The notes: generated from the letters alone by a model not told the origin. Numbered from the stretch's first letter, positions 53,799-62,805 are shown. The stretch: 64,000 bases of DNA from Bog-756 sp963703145 (GCA_963703145.1 OY969793.1:930001-994000); one strand, 5' to 3'. Numbers and translations: made by a program.

Positions 53799-55340
53799 TT
53801 AGAACTCGGTGAAGGCCTGGATGGACACGACCCGGTTGCGGCCCGTCTCCTTAGCCCGGTAGAGGGCCTGGTCGGCCCGCTCGATGAACGAAATGGTGTC
53901 CTCGACGCCGTCCCAACTGGTGAGACCCGCCGAGATGGTCACCGGGAACTCCGAGGTCGAGTCCCGTCCGCCGGTGCGGAGGGTCTCCAAGAGGTGGTGT
54001 CCACCCACTAGGTCGGTGTCGGGCATGATCAGGCAGAATTCCTCGCCGCCGTAGCGGGCCACCAGGTCTTGGCCGCGGATGTTCGACACCATGACCGCCG
54101 CGATGGACCGGAGCAGCGTGTCGCCGGCGACGTGGCCGAACTGGTCGTTGTAGAGCTTGAAGTAGTCGAGGTCGATCATGGCCACGCTGAGCGGGGTCTC
54201 GGCCCGCAAGGCGTGGGCCATCTCCATCTCGATCCGCTCGAAGAGGCTGCGACGGTTGGCCAACCCGGTGAGGGGGTCGGTCCGGCTGTCAGCGTGCAGG
54301 CCGCTCACGAAGTTGGCGCGGCTGGTCACCCGGAGGAACGCCGCACTCAACAGTTCAGCCGCCTCCTCGGCCTGCCGGGGGTGGTGGTCATCGCCAGGGG
54401 GCCGGCTGACGGCCATGATGAGCTCCCCGTCGGCGCAGTAGCCGACCGGGATGGCGCAGTGGGAGTCGGTCAGTACCGGGGCATCGGCCCGGAGAGCCTG
54501 GGCCAGCTCGGGCAGTTCGGCCAGCTCCAAGACGGTCTTCGGATCGGCGTTCCAGGTGACCAGGGGGGTGCACTGCTCCCGCTTCCCGCTGCGGGCGAAG
54601 ACCACCACGTTGTGAGCCGGCAGAATCTCGGTGACCAGGGGAAGTCCCCGCTCGAACACCCGGCGGACGATGGCCGTGCTGGTCTCGGCGTCGCCCGGGT
54701 CGGGTTCGGCGAGCCGTTCGTTCAGTGCCTCGACCGCGGCGCGGAAGTTCACCGAACGGTTGAGCTCTCCAACCGTTCGGGCGATGATCCAGGTGATGAT
54801 CACGATGGTCGAGGCGAAGACGATGGCGCCGGCGGCCAGGTCGGTTCCCCGTAGACCCTGGGCCCATCCGATGATCAGGACCAGCGCGATGGCGTAGGCG
54901 TCGATGGCCATCCGCATGGTGCGGTCGCCCACGATGGAGATGAAGGTCACACCCACCAGGACGGCCGGTGTGAATGCGCCGAAGCGGTCGGCCGAGCCGA
55001 GGGCGATGAACCCAAGGGCCGACATGGCCAGGCACACCACGACGAAGGCGGCGTTGGCCTGGTCACTGGAACTGAACTTCCCCTTGGTCATGGCCACGAA
55101 GAACGCCAGGTACACGACCGAGATGAAGAAGCAGGCCAGGGCGGCCAGGATGTAACCCCAGTGGTGGGGATGCTTTCCGGCAATGAACGCGGTAATCAGC
55201 ACCGGGACGGCGATGGCCTCGGCGATGAGGCCCGAGACCAAGCCTTCCCGGACCTGGCGATGTGTGGGGTGGACCAGGTCGAATCTCACGCATGCCTTAT
55301 CGGCGCCTGGTAGAGGCATCTTGAAATTCCCGTGCGGCAC
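53799..55340 (-). CDS. Membrane diguanylate cyclase (GGDEF domain)
   Basis: A 513-residue protein. Residues about 30-190 hold five or six transmembrane helices. A GAF-like region with AHNVVVFARSGKREQC and VGYCADGELIMAVSRPP follows, then a GGDEF domain from about 345. It has DPLTGLANRRSLFERIE, active-site RYGGEEF, and an upstream RGQD five residues before it, the inhibitory I-site that binds c-di-GMP. It probably makes c-di-GMP in response to a membrane or ligand signal. GTG 55340 or ATG 55319 may be the start. Its upstream region carries tandem repeats. Confidence 0.92.
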   Translation of the reverse strand: MPHGNFKMPLPGADKACVRFDLVHPTHRQVREGLVSGLIAEAIAVPVLITAFIAGKHPHHWGYILAALACFFISVVYLAFFVAMTKGKFSSSDQANAAFVVVCLAMSALGFIALGSADRFGAFTPAVLVGVTFISIVGDRTMRMAIDAYAIALVLIIGWAQGLRGTDLAAGAIVFASTIVIITWIIARTVGELNRSVNFRAAVEALNERLAEPDPGDAETSTAIVRRVFERGLPLVTEILPAHNVVVFARSGKREQCTPLVTWNADPKTVLELAELPELAQALRADAPVLTDSHCAIPVGYCADGELIMAVSRPPGDDHHPRQAEEAAELLSAAFLRVTSRANFVSGLHADSRTDPLTGLANRRSLFERIEMEMAHALRAETPLSVAMIDLDYFKLYNDQFGHVAGDTLLRSIAAVMVSNIRGQDLVARYGGEEFCLIMPDTDLVGGHHLLETLRTGGRDSTSEFPVTISAGLTSWDGVEDTISFIERADQALYRAKETGRNRVVSIQAFTEF

Positions 55341-55409
55341 CGTCCCCGGGCCTGCCGGTGAGCGGGTCGGGGAGAGGCGGGCCCGGACCGAGAAACCCTC
55401 ACCCTAAAC

Positions 55410-55433
55410 CTCAAGGTAAGGCTCAACGTAAGG
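55410..55433. repeat. Tandem 12-bp direct repeat upstream of the diguanylate cyclase gene
   Basis: CTCAAGGTAAGG and CTCAACGTAAGG lie head to tail (11 of 12 bases identical), followed by a partial GTAAGGG copy. They sit about 70 bp upstream of the cyclase start, inside an imperfect inverted repeat (55392-55404 and 55432-55444). A multi-site operator is a reasonable reading. The rest of the 235-base gap shows no gene. Confidence 0.55.
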
Positions 55434-55575
55434 GTAAGGGTTCCCTACCGAACGTCCCGCGCTAGGTAAGCAGGGGATGTGTCGACTACGACCGACTTTG
55501 AGGATGTGGTCGGATGCCGCCCGGAGTGCCCCGGGAACGGGATCGACGGCGGTCGGTGCGGTTCCGGCAGGACGT

Positions 55576-55854
55576 TCAGCCCTTGGGTGTGGGCGTGATC
55601 CCGGCACCGGTGAGCATCCGGCGGAGGTCCACGACCATCTGTTCACCGATGTCGTGGCCCCGCGGGACGTCGAAGGTCTCGGTCTCAGAGCCGAGGGTCA
55701 CGTGATAACGACCGTCATGTTCGCGCTCCACGGTGGCCACTGCTTCCAGCAGGGACAGCACATCGTGCCACTGGATGTTGTGGCTGACCGGATGTCCGAA
55801 GATCTTCTCCAGGGTGACCCGGTGGTGCCCGTCGAGTTCGCTTCGTTCGGCCAC
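55576..55854 (-). CDS. Small protein with HicA-like pattern
   Basis: A 92-residue protein starting at GTG 55854, which has AAGGAG six bases upstream; longer starts up to 55983 lack this. VTLEKIFGHPVSHNIQWHDVLSLLEA followed by GRYHVTLGSETETF and a C-terminal LRRMLTGAGITP resembles small dsRBD-like HicA-type proteins. It lacks a clear catalytic His motif and a HicB partner, so a toxin role is not claimed. It is a soluble protein of unknown function. Confidence 0.6.
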   Translation of the reverse strand: MAERSELDGHHRVTLEKIFGHPVSHNIQWHDVLSLLEAVATVEREHDGRYHVTLGSETETFDVPRGHDIGEQMVVDLRRMLTGAGITPTPKG

Positions 55855-56044
55855 GTACGGCTCCTTGGTGCTCGAGGGCTCGGTGTTCCGATCACGCGTG
55901 CTCCGCGGCCGGCCAACCGGCTGCAGTCGCGCTCTGCGGCCGGCCCGATAGCTCAGGCTACCCCAGTGGGATAGGACCTCCATGTCTGTCGGGTGCAGGG
56001 CTAGGAAACAGGCCCCTGCTGATCGGAACGGGCTGGGGCCTCGA

Positions 56045-57601
56045 CTAGGGAGAGCCCGGAGCCACCGACGAGAGTGGGGCGGCGATGTCCTCGAGGGACT
56101 GCTGTTCGGCGTCCACTCCTAAGAAGACCTCGACGAAGCCGCCCATCAGCATGACCGAGGCGCCGATGAGGTAGCCGAGGAACAACCGCGAATGGTCCTG
56201 GCCGGTGCCGATGAGCATGCCGTACAGCCAGGGTCCAAAAGCTCCGAAGGATTGGGCGATGGCGAAGAACACGGCGATGGCTTTGGCTCGTACCTCGACC
56301 GGGAAGATCTCGCTGACCGTCAGGTAGGCCGCACTCGCCCCGGCCGAGGCGAAGAAGAAGATGACGCACCAACAGGCGGTCTGGGTCACCGCGTTGAGGG
56401 CGCCGGCCTGGAACAAGAACGCGCTGATGGCCAGGAGCGTTCCCGCCACGATGTACGTGCCTGAGATCATCCGCCGCCGCCCGACGGTATCGAACAGGTG
56501 ACCGAGGGTGAGGGGGCCGATGAGATTCCCCAGTGCGAAGAAGATGTAGTAGTACGCGGTGTCGGTGGCGGGTACGTCATAGATCTTGGTCAGGACCAAG
56601 GCGTAGGTGAAGAAGATGGCGTTGTACAGGAACGATTGGGTGATCATCAGCGTCGCTCCCAGGATGGAGCGTCGAGGGTACCGGGAGAACAGGGTTCGGG
56701 CCAGTGTCACGAACCCGATGTCGGTGGCCGGTGTGACCTCGATGGCCTTGGTCTCGTCGACCTCTCCGAGCGTCCCACCGGACTCCTCGGTGGCCTGCTC
56801 GATCTGAGTCACGGCAGCCTCGGCCTCACGCTCCCGTCCGTGCATCAGGAGCCACCTCGGACTCTCGGGCAGGTTCTTTCGAACGAAGAGGATCACGAAC
56901 CCGAGGACCGGTCCGAAGAGGAACGCCACCCGCCACGAGTAGCTCACCGGCAGATGGTTGACCACCAGGAGCGTCAGCACGGTGCCGATCAGGGCGCCGC
57001 CCCAGTAGGTGCCGTTGACGGCGATGTCGACCCGGCCCCGGTACTTGGCGGGGATGAGCTCGTCGATCGCAGAGTTGATGGCGGCATACTCGCCGCCGAT
57101 GCCCATGCCGGCGATGAAGCGGGACACCCACAGCCAGTACACCCAGAATCCGGCGTGACCAAAGGTCAGGGCCGTCAGGAATCCACCGAAGAGGTAGACG
57201 CCGAGGGTGATCATGAACAGGTTGCGCCGTCCCCACTTGTCCGACAGTCGCCCGAAGAACAGGGCACCGAAGACCTCACCGAGGAGGTACACGGTGCCGA
57301 CAGCGAAGGACACGCTGGCAGATGACAGATTCAGGGACTGCTTGTCGCTGATCAGCCCGGTGACGTTGCTGGCAATGGTGATCTCCAGCCCGTCCAGCAC
57401 CCACGCCACGCCGAGTGCGACGACCAGCATCGTGTGGAAGCGTGACCATCCCAGCCGATCCAGGCGGGCCGGGATCAGGCTGCGGATGGCGTGGCTGTCC
57501 TCCTCGGTGGCAACGCCGTTCGAACTCTGGTTCCCACCCGGCAAACCGGTCGCCTCCCGGTTGTCACGACGCGGACCTGTTGCATCCTGCACTGTCGTCA
57601 C
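56045..57601 (-). CDS. MFS transporter
   Basis: A 518-residue, twelve-helix major facilitator. Loop 2-3 has GRLSDKWGRRNLF, helix 4-5 region IAGMGIGGEYAAINSAIDEL, and loop 8-9 DTVGRRRMI. The IGGEYAA motif is characteristic of the metabolite/H+ symporter and aromatic-acid branches of MFS. A long charged loop after helix 6 and a 40-residue hydrophilic N-terminus are present. GTG 57601 has GGGGGTGAG upstream. The substrate is unknown, probably an organic acid. Confidence 0.9.
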   Translation of the reverse strand: MTTVQDATGPRRDNREATGLPGGNQSSNGVATEEDSHAIRSLIPARLDRLGWSRFHTMLVVALGVAWVLDGLEITIASNVTGLISDKQSLNLSSASVSFAVGTVYLLGEVFGALFFGRLSDKWGRRNLFMITLGVYLFGGFLTALTFGHAGFWVYWLWVSRFIAGMGIGGEYAAINSAIDELIPAKYRGRVDIAVNGTYWGGALIGTVLTLLVVNHLPVSYSWRVAFLFGPVLGFVILFVRKNLPESPRWLLMHGREREAEAAVTQIEQATEESGGTLGEVDETKAIEVTPATDIGFVTLARTLFSRYPRRSILGATLMITQSFLYNAIFFTYALVLTKIYDVPATDTAYYYIFFALGNLIGPLTLGHLFDTVGRRRMISGTYIVAGTLLAISAFLFQAGALNAVTQTACWCVIFFFASAGASAAYLTVSEIFPVEVRAKAIAVFFAIAQSFGAFGPWLYGMLIGTGQDHSRLFLGYLIGASVMLMGGFVEVFLGVDAEQQSLEDIAAPLSSVAPGSP

Positions 57602-57701
57602 CGCTCACCCCCTGGTCGTCTCGGCCCAAGGATTACCCGAGGCCAGCCGGGCCCAAACCTGAGTCGGACCGCGCCATGCAGCGACGTGGCGAGGGAGGGT
57701 C

Positions 57702-58562
57702 TCAGGCCCGGACGAGCAGTTCGCTGAAGCGCCGGGCGAAGGTGTGTGTGTCGCCAGGCCAGCGTGCCGAGATGTAGTTCCCGTCAGTGACGACGAAGGC
57801 GGGCCGTTCGTCACCCGGGCCGTCTCGGTGGCGGCCGTCACGCTTCACGGCCGCATCGGGTTGGTCTGGGTCCACGTCGAGAAAGTCGGCATGGGTGGCC
57901 AGCGCCCTGGTGACCTCGTGTTGCACCGATCGATAGCCGGGGGAGTCGCCGGCCAGTTCCGAGTAGGTCCGGTAGTAGCCGGGGTCCCAGAACCTGCTGA
58001 CGCGAGCAACGTGCCACGCTCGGCGCTCCAGCGACCACGTGAGGGCCGTGGTGCGGTGCCCGTACAGCACCGATCGGCCGGTCCGGGGGTCGGTGCTGCG
58101 CGCTGCCAGGAGCACGCCGTGGCAGATGGCCGCAACTGGCATCTGCCGGTGGAACGCCTCCACCACGGCTTCCTGGAGGATCCTGCTTTCCAGATAGGAC
58201 ACCATCCCCCGGGCCCGATGGCCGCCAGGGAGTAGCAACCCGTCGATGCCGTCGAGGTCGATGGCATCCCATGCCGCCGGGGCACGGAATTCGGAGGCCT
58301 GGACCAGCTCGGCGTAGGCGGCCCGAGCCCTGCGGTCGGCCCGAAGCATGCGACCTACTCCGACGACGTTCGACAGCCCGGGGATGAATCCCCATGGGTC
58401 GAGACCCTGTCCGGTGACCATGAGGCTGTCGCCGCGTCCGGCCCGACCCGTGGCCGTGGCGAAGCGCACCCGGTGGCCGTATCGGCGGAGGACCGCCCAA
58501 CTGACGGCCACCTCGGTGGGGTCGAAGTCGAGGTCGGGAATGGGGATCAGGACGATGGCCAT
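57702..58562 (-). CDS. DJ-1/PfpI-like type 1 glutamine amidotransferase family protein
   Basis: A 286-residue protein. MAIVLIPIPDLDFDPTEVAV starts a class I GATase-like fold; the DGLLLPGGHRARG region holds the conserved PGG turn, and the nucleophile Cys lies in VAAICHGVLLAAR (AxCHG). It is longer than typical PfpI and has a His-rich middle (YGHRTTALTWSLERRAWHVA). ATG 58562 has AAGGAA upstream. Possible roles are deglycase, chaperone or amidase; none can be assigned. Confidence 0.85.
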   Translation of the reverse strand: MAIVLIPIPDLDFDPTEVAVSWAVLRRYGHRVRFATATGRAGRGDSLMVTGQGLDPWGFIPGLSNVVGVGRMLRADRRARAAYAELVQASEFRAPAAWDAIDLDGIDGLLLPGGHRARGMVSYLESRILQEAVVEAFHRQMPVAAICHGVLLAARSTDPRTGRSVLYGHRTTALTWSLERRAWHVARVSRFWDPGYYRTYSELAGDSPGYRSVQHEVTRALATHADFLDVDPDQPDAAVKRDGRHRDGPGDERPAFVVTDGNYISARWPGDTHTFARRFSELLVRA

Positions 58563-58691
58563 TGTTCCTTCGACCGTCGATTCGATGCTCCGGGCCTCGT
58601 CCCTCCGTAACGTTTCGTGCCGATCGACCGTCTGAGCGACATCCCGAAGGCAGGTGCTTCGGAGCGCGGCCACCAGGACGAGGGAATCAGA

Positions 58692-58735
58692 TCGGTCGGT
58701 CCGTGAGGCCCGAACCGGTGGGACGGACCAACCGA
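58692..58735 (-). terminator. Long stem-loop after tRNA-Gly
   Basis: A 13-bp stem (58692-58704 with 58723-58735, one G-U pair) with an 18-base loop begins six bases beyond the tRNA 3' end. Position and stability fit the tRNA terminator. Confidence 0.55.
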
Positions 58736-58741
58736 GGTGAG

Positions 58742-58812
58742 AGCGGCTGAAGGGGATCGAACCCTCGTCATCTGCTTGGAAGGCAGAGGCTCTACCATTG
58801 AGCTACAGCCGC
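58742..58812 (-). tRNA. tRNA-Gly (anticodon TCC)
   Basis: A 71-base cloverleaf on the minus strand. The acceptor stem is GCGGCTG / CAGCCGC, the D arm GCTC-AATGGTA-GAGC, the anticodon stem TCTGC / GCAGA with loop CTTCCAA (anticodon TCC), and the T arm GAGGG-TTCGATC-CCCTT. No CCA is encoded. It decodes GGA and GGG. Confidence 0.95.
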
Positions 58813-58861
58813 GACGGACGGCGGACGATCTGGACCGACCGCTGCTGATGAGACCCAAACA

Positions 58862-59524
58862 CTATCCGGGCGGCCACAGGGGCTGGTCGACGGTGAAGCC
58901 GACCGGGGCTCCCCACCGGTTGCGGTAGGAGACCTCGTGGATGGGTCGGCGGGGTGCCACCCCCCACCGACCGGTGGGGTAGCCGAAGCTCACACAGCAG
59001 GCCATCACCCAGAATTCGTCCCGTGGAACGCCGAGGATGTCGAAGACCTCGTCGGGGTGGAATACGCCGAGGACCACGGTGAGCGAGCTGCCCACTCCTT
59101 CGGCCCGGGCGGCGAGCTGGGCGCTCCAGACCGCCGGAAAGATCGACCCACCGGTGGGGTCGGCCTGCACGAACCCGAACAGGAACAAGGGGACCTGCTC
59201 GAAGTGATCGGCGAGCCACTGGGCGGAACGCTGCACCTTGAGCATGTCAATGCTCTCGTCGGACTCGGGGTCGGCAGCCGCCGCGGCCAGTCGGTCGACG
59301 TAGATGGTCTTCCACAGTTGATCGATGGAATCCCGGTAGAGGGGGGCGATCTGGGCCACCACCTCCCGGTCGTCGACCAGGAGGAAGCGCCAGTTCTGCG
59401 TATTGCCGCCGGTCGGGGCCCGAATGGCGGCATCGAGGATCTTGGCCTGGACGTCGAGCGGCACCGGGTCGGGCCGCACTCTCCGCATGGCCCTGGTGGT
59501 GTAGAGCGCCTCGTCGAGGTCCAT
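58862..59524 (-). CDS. Nitroreductase family protein
   Basis: A 220-residue FMN-binding nitroreductase-fold protein. MDLDEALYTTRAMRRVRPDP is the family start, IRAPTGGNTQNWRFLLVDD the FMN-binding motif, and GSSLTVVLG and SFGYPTG the later flavin contacts. ATG 59524 has AGGAGG upstream. The substrate is unknown; related actinobacterial proteins reduce nitroaromatics, quinones or flavins. Confidence 0.9.
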   Translation of the reverse strand: MDLDEALYTTRAMRRVRPDPVPLDVQAKILDAAIRAPTGGNTQNWRFLLVDDREVVAQIAPLYRDSIDQLWKTIYVDRLAAAAADPESDESIDMLKVQRSAQWLADHFEQVPLFLFGFVQADPTGGSIFPAVWSAQLAARAEGVGSSLTVVLGVFHPDEVFDILGVPRDEFWVMACCVSFGYPTGRWGVAPRRPIHEVSYRNRWGAPVGFTVDQPLWPPG

Positions 59525-59647
59525 GGATCCCTCCTGTGGTCGCGGCGGCCCGGTGCCGCCCGTCGGTGCCTGGTCACCGTACCGCCCTATGCGCCGGGGA
59601 GGTGGACCGATCGGGTAGACGTCGGGACCAGCACCTCGGGGGGTGCT

Positions 59648-60955
59648 ATGACCGGTGCCGTGGCGAATGACCGGGGTGACGAGGTCCATGGTGCAGCGAC
59701 CGGTATCGGTACCGGCTCCACCATGGAACTCACCACCGGTGCCATCGCGGCCGGCGGCGGCTGTGTGGCGCGAGCCGAGGACGGACGGGTGGTGTTCGTC
59801 CGCCACGCACTCCCCGGTGAGCGGGTGGTCGCCCAGGTGACGGCCTCCACGGCATCGTTCCTCCGGGCCGATGCCGTGGAGATCATCGATGCGTCCCCCG
59901 ATCGGGTGTCACCCCGGTGTCCCCACGCCGGCCCGGGCCGTTGTGGTGGCTGCGATTGGCAGCATGTGGCCCTGCCGGCCCAACGCACCCTCAAAGCCGC
60001 GTTGGTGGGCGAACAGCTGCGTCGTCTGGCCCGGATCGATCGGGAGGTCCCCGTCGAGGCCGTGGAGGGAGCCGCTGACGGGTTGGGATGGCGGACCCGA
60101 GTCCAGTTCGCCGTGGACCGGTCTGGCCGTATCGGGCTCCACCGCCACCGTTCTCACGACATCGTCGCCGTAGAGGAGTGTCCGCTTGCCACCCCGGCGG
60201 TCACCAGTGTCGGCGTCGGCGCCGTGCTGTGGAGGGGCGCCAGCCAGGTCGAGGTGACCGCGTCGCCCGATGGGGGCCGACCGGTCATCGCCGTCGAGAC
60301 CGGTCGCCAGCGGCTGGCTGCCAGTGTTGCCCTGGATGCAGGCCTGGTGGTGAACGGCCGGATGCGCAAACGCCCTACCCGGGTCCGATTCGACGTGGGA
60401 GGCCACCGGTTCGTCGTCAGCCCGGGGGTGTTCTGGCAGGTGCACCCGGCCGCCGGTGAGGTGTTGACGGCCTGCGTGCTGGACGGATTGGCGCCGAGGC
60501 CCGGCGAGCGGATCGTCGACCTCTACGCCGGTGCCGGACTGTTCACGGTGCCCCTGGCCCGGGCGGTGGGACGTCAGGGCTCGGTGGTGGCGGTGGAGCG
60601 GAACCGGCGGGCCTGCGCCGACGCCGTGCGCAACTCCGTGGGCCTGGAACAGGTGGAGGTGGTCCGCGCTGATGTCTCGCCGGCCGTGGTGGCCGGCCTC
60701 CCGGCCATGGACCTGGTGGTTCTCGATCCGGCTCGGGACGGAGCCGGTCTGGCGGTCATGGGCGCACTCACCTCGTTGGATCCAGCCCCGCGCCGGATGG
60801 CCTATGTGGCCTGCGACCCAGCGTCGTTCGCCCGGGACCTGCGGGTGGCTCTCGACGCGGGCTGGCACCTTTGCTCACTACGGGCCTTCGATCTGTTCCC
60901 CATGACCGAGCACGTCGAACTGGTGTGCATCCTGGAGCCGCCACCGGCCTCTTGA
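59648..60955 (+). CDS. TrmA/RlmD-family 23S rRNA or tRNA (uracil-5-)methyltransferase
   Basis: A 435-residue class I RNA m5U methyltransferase. A TRAM domain (MELTTGAIAAGGGCVARAED) is followed by an Fe-S cluster motif CPHAGPGRCGGCDWQ. The SAM-binding motif is VDLYAGAGLFTVPLA, catalytic residues lie in VVLDPARDGAG, and the nucleophile Cys in YVACDPASFARDL. ATG 59648 has GGGGGG upstream; ATG 59723 is possible. A much longer open frame starting at 58937 is a chance extension. The target site (U54 of tRNA, or U747/U1939 of 23S) cannot be decided. Confidence 0.9.
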   Translation: MTGAVANDRGDEVHGAATGIGTGSTMELTTGAIAAGGGCVARAEDGRVVFVRHALPGERVVAQVTASTASFLRADAVEIIDASPDRVSPRCPHAGPGRCGGCDWQHVALPAQRTLKAALVGEQLRRLARIDREVPVEAVEGAADGLGWRTRVQFAVDRSGRIGLHRHRSHDIVAVEECPLATPAVTSVGVGAVLWRGASQVEVTASPDGGRPVIAVETGRQRLAASVALDAGLVVNGRMRKRPTRVRFDVGGHRFVVSPGVFWQVHPAAGEVLTACVLDGLAPRPGERIVDLYAGAGLFTVPLARAVGRQGSVVAVERNRRACADAVRNSVGLEQVEVVRADVSPAVVAGLPAMDLVVLDPARDGAGLAVMGALTSLDPAPRRMAYVACDPASFARDLRVALDAGWHLCSLRAFDLFPMTEHVELVCILEPPPAS

Positions 60956-60998
60956 GGAATTGGGTCGTGCTGACCAGGGAGTTCGTCTATCGCGCTGC

Positions 60999-61004
60999 TA
61001 CTCT
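60999..61004 (+). promoter_or_regulatory. -10 box of lipoprotein gene (TACTCT)
   Basis: TACTCT, six bases before GTG 61011; no good -35. Confidence 0.5.
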
Positions 61005-61010
61005 CGGCCC

Positions 61011-61544
61011 GTGCGCAGTCGACTGTTGTTCGCCGTGGGCATGGCGGCACTGCTCTCGGGATGCTCGGTGACGGCGTCCGGACCGACCACCTCGACCACC
61101 CGGGCGCCGCTGCCCGCCGGTGCGCACCCGTCGTCCATCTCCAGGCAGGTCTGTCAACGGGAGGCGGTCAATGACATCGACTCCGCGCTCGGTGTGGAGG
61201 CGTCGGTGTCCACGCCCACCTGGGTCGACCACCGCTATGCCTGCGACTACCGGTATCCCAGCGGCACCATGGCCCTCTCGGTGAAGGAGCTCTCGAGTTG
61301 GGGCCAGACCGACGCCTACTTCCGGTCACTGGCCGTCCAGTTGGGTAAGTCACGGAGCCTCCAGGGGCTGGGCCAAGGGGCCTTCCAGACCGCCAACGGG
61401 TCGGTGGTGGTGCGGAAGGACTGGAAGGTCCTGTTGGTCGATATCCACGCCCTACCCGCCCAGTTCGGGGTGCCCGCCACCAGCTCCGGCGATGTGGCCG
61501 TGACCGTCGGTGACGTCATCCTCGGGTGTTGGGCCGGCGACTGA
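61011..61544 (+). CDS. Secreted lipoprotein of unknown function
   Basis: A 177-residue lipoprotein: LLFAVGMAALLSGCSVTASG is a short signal peptide with lipobox LSGC (Cys about 18), then a Thr/Ser/Pro linker. Two further Cys (QVCQREAV and RYACDYRYPSG) may pair. The family resembles no named domain that I can place. GTG 61011 is leaderless. It converges on the copper monooxygenase gene. Confidence 0.75.
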   Translation: MRSRLLFAVGMAALLSGCSVTASGPTTSTTRAPLPAGAHPSSISRQVCQREAVNDIDSALGVEASVSTPTWVDHRYACDYRYPSGTMALSVKELSSWGQTDAYFRSLAVQLGKSRSLQGLGQGAFQTANGSVVVRKDWKVLLVDIHALPAQFGVPATSSGDVAVTVGDVILGCWAGD

Positions 61545-61570
61545 TCGGCCGGCACCACATCGGTCCGGCC

Positions 61571-61586
61571 CCGTGGCCCACCACGG
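61571..61586. terminator. Hairpin between convergent genes
   Basis: CCGTGG and CCACGG form a perfect 6-bp stem with a CCCA loop, between the lipoprotein stop and the monooxygenase stop. A second GC stem (61547-61570) abuts it. There is no T tract. Confidence 0.35.
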
Positions 61587-61602
61587 TCCAGTGGGGAGCG
61601 CC

Positions 61603-62739
61603 CTAGTAGACGGCCTTGCCGGTGGCGGACACGGTCTGGACCAGCGCCAGACACATCTCGTCGGAGGACCCGTCGCCCCAGGTCACATACCGGGGCGGCA
61701 GCTTGCGCAGCTGGGGCAGCTCTTGGCGAAGCGTGGGATCGTAGGTGCAGGTGACGCCGATGGAATCCCCCGGACCCGTGGTCACCGGGTGCGCCAGCGT
61801 GTACGACCGCTGATAGTCGAAGTTGTAGTCCGGCACGTTGAGGAGCGTCTGGGCCTTGGGGGTACCCGGGTCGAGGACGATCTTCATGCCCCGTCCGAGG
61901 AGGTGCATGTGCACGCCCAGCCGGACGATCTCCCGTCCGGCACCGATGGGCCACGTGCACGACGTCGTGTCCCCGCTGGGGGGATTGACCGGATTGCGGC
62001 CGCAGATGGACTCGATGACGCTGTCGAACACCACGGCACTCTCGCCGAACCGGTGGCCCAGGTCAGCCAGGGAGGCGGCCCGGCTGCACAGGGGACCGGT
62101 GACGCCGGCCGGGCAGGGGATGTCCGGGGGTGCGGGCATGAGGTCGAGGTCGAGGGGCTTCAGCGCCGTGGTGGACGCAACGGTGTTGAGCTGCAGTTTG
62201 GCCCGAACCGGCTTGTCGCCCCGGAGGAGGTTGTAGTGGATCTGCATGACCACCATGCTCCCGGCGGGCAGCTTGACTCCAGTGCCGGCGGGGAGGACGT
62301 CCTTGCCGTGCCCGGGGGCCCAGGCCGACAGCCAGGGAGTGTTGGAGATCTGATTGATCGGGACGGTACCGGGCAGCGCACTTTCGCCGAAGCAGGTCCA
62401 GCCCTTGCCCCCGTGGTCAGCGGCTACCGCGGCAGCGGCCAGGTTCGGCGGGATGAGGAACAAGATGGCGTGGTGCACTTCGATGCTGTTCGGGAAGAAC
62501 TGGCTCGACACGATGAACGAGTTATGGGTGACATGGGGATTCACCAGCGTGCAGTGGTAGTCGTCGGTGGCACCGGTCGGCGCCTGGGGGGTGTAGCTGT
62601 TTCCCTGGAGGGTGAGGGTGGTCACCGCCGGGGCCGCGGCCCCGGCACTCGGAGTGAGGACTCCGGTGGCCATGGCAGTGACGACAAGAGCCGTGGTGAG
62701 CGCGGCAGCAAGCACGGTTCGGGTCATTCGGGAGTTCAC
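61603..62739 (-). CDS. Secreted PHM/DBH-like copper type II monooxygenase-fold protein
   Basis: A 378-residue secreted protein with a signal peptide (about 1-35, ending AGAAAP). All six copper ligands of the peptidylglycine hydroxylating monooxygenase/dopamine beta-hydroxylase fold can be seen: His89 and His90 (EVHHAILFL), His168 (MQIHYNLL), His277 and His279 (GVHMHLLG), and Met362 (DEMCLAL). Many Cys are available for disulfides. The usual eukaryotic C-terminal modules are absent. TAGGCT lies seven bases before GTG 62739, so it has its own leaderless promoter, although it lies 66 bases downstream of the copper ATPase on the same strand. The substrate is unknown. Confidence 0.85.
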   Translation of the reverse strand: MNSRMTRTVLAAALTTALVVTAMATGVLTPSAGAAAPAVTTLTLQGNSYTPQAPTGATDDYHCTLVNPHVTHNSFIVSSQFFPNSIEVHHAILFLIPPNLAAAAVAADHGGKGWTCFGESALPGTVPINQISNTPWLSAWAPGHGKDVLPAGTGVKLPAGSMVVMQIHYNLLRGDKPVRAKLQLNTVASTTALKPLDLDLMPAPPDIPCPAGVTGPLCSRAASLADLGHRFGESAVVFDSVIESICGRNPVNPPSGDTTSCTWPIGAGREIVRLGVHMHLLGRGMKIVLDPGTPKAQTLLNVPDYNFDYQRSYTLAHPVTTGPGDSIGVTCTYDPTLRQELPQLRKLPPRYVTWGDGSSDEMCLALVQTVSATGKAVY

Positions 62740-62746
62740 GAGCGAG

Positions 62747-62752
62747 AGCCTA
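62747..62752 (-). promoter_or_regulatory. -10 box of copper monooxygenase gene (TAGGCT)
   Basis: TAGGCT on the minus strand, seven bases before GTG 62739. Confidence 0.5.
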
Positions 62753-62805
62753 CTGGGGGGTCACTTGGCACGCTGGCCATTCGAACGGAGTTCCATACCC
62801 CCAGG

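Noticed and set aside
55576..55854. A HicA-type toxin
   Set aside because: The fold pattern is only suggestive; the catalytic His context and a HicB antitoxin partner are absent.
58937..59647. Long N-terminal extension of the RNA methyltransferase frame
   Set aside because: It runs antisense to the nitroreductase and has no similarity to the TRAM/methyltransferase family; the real start is at 59648 or 59723.
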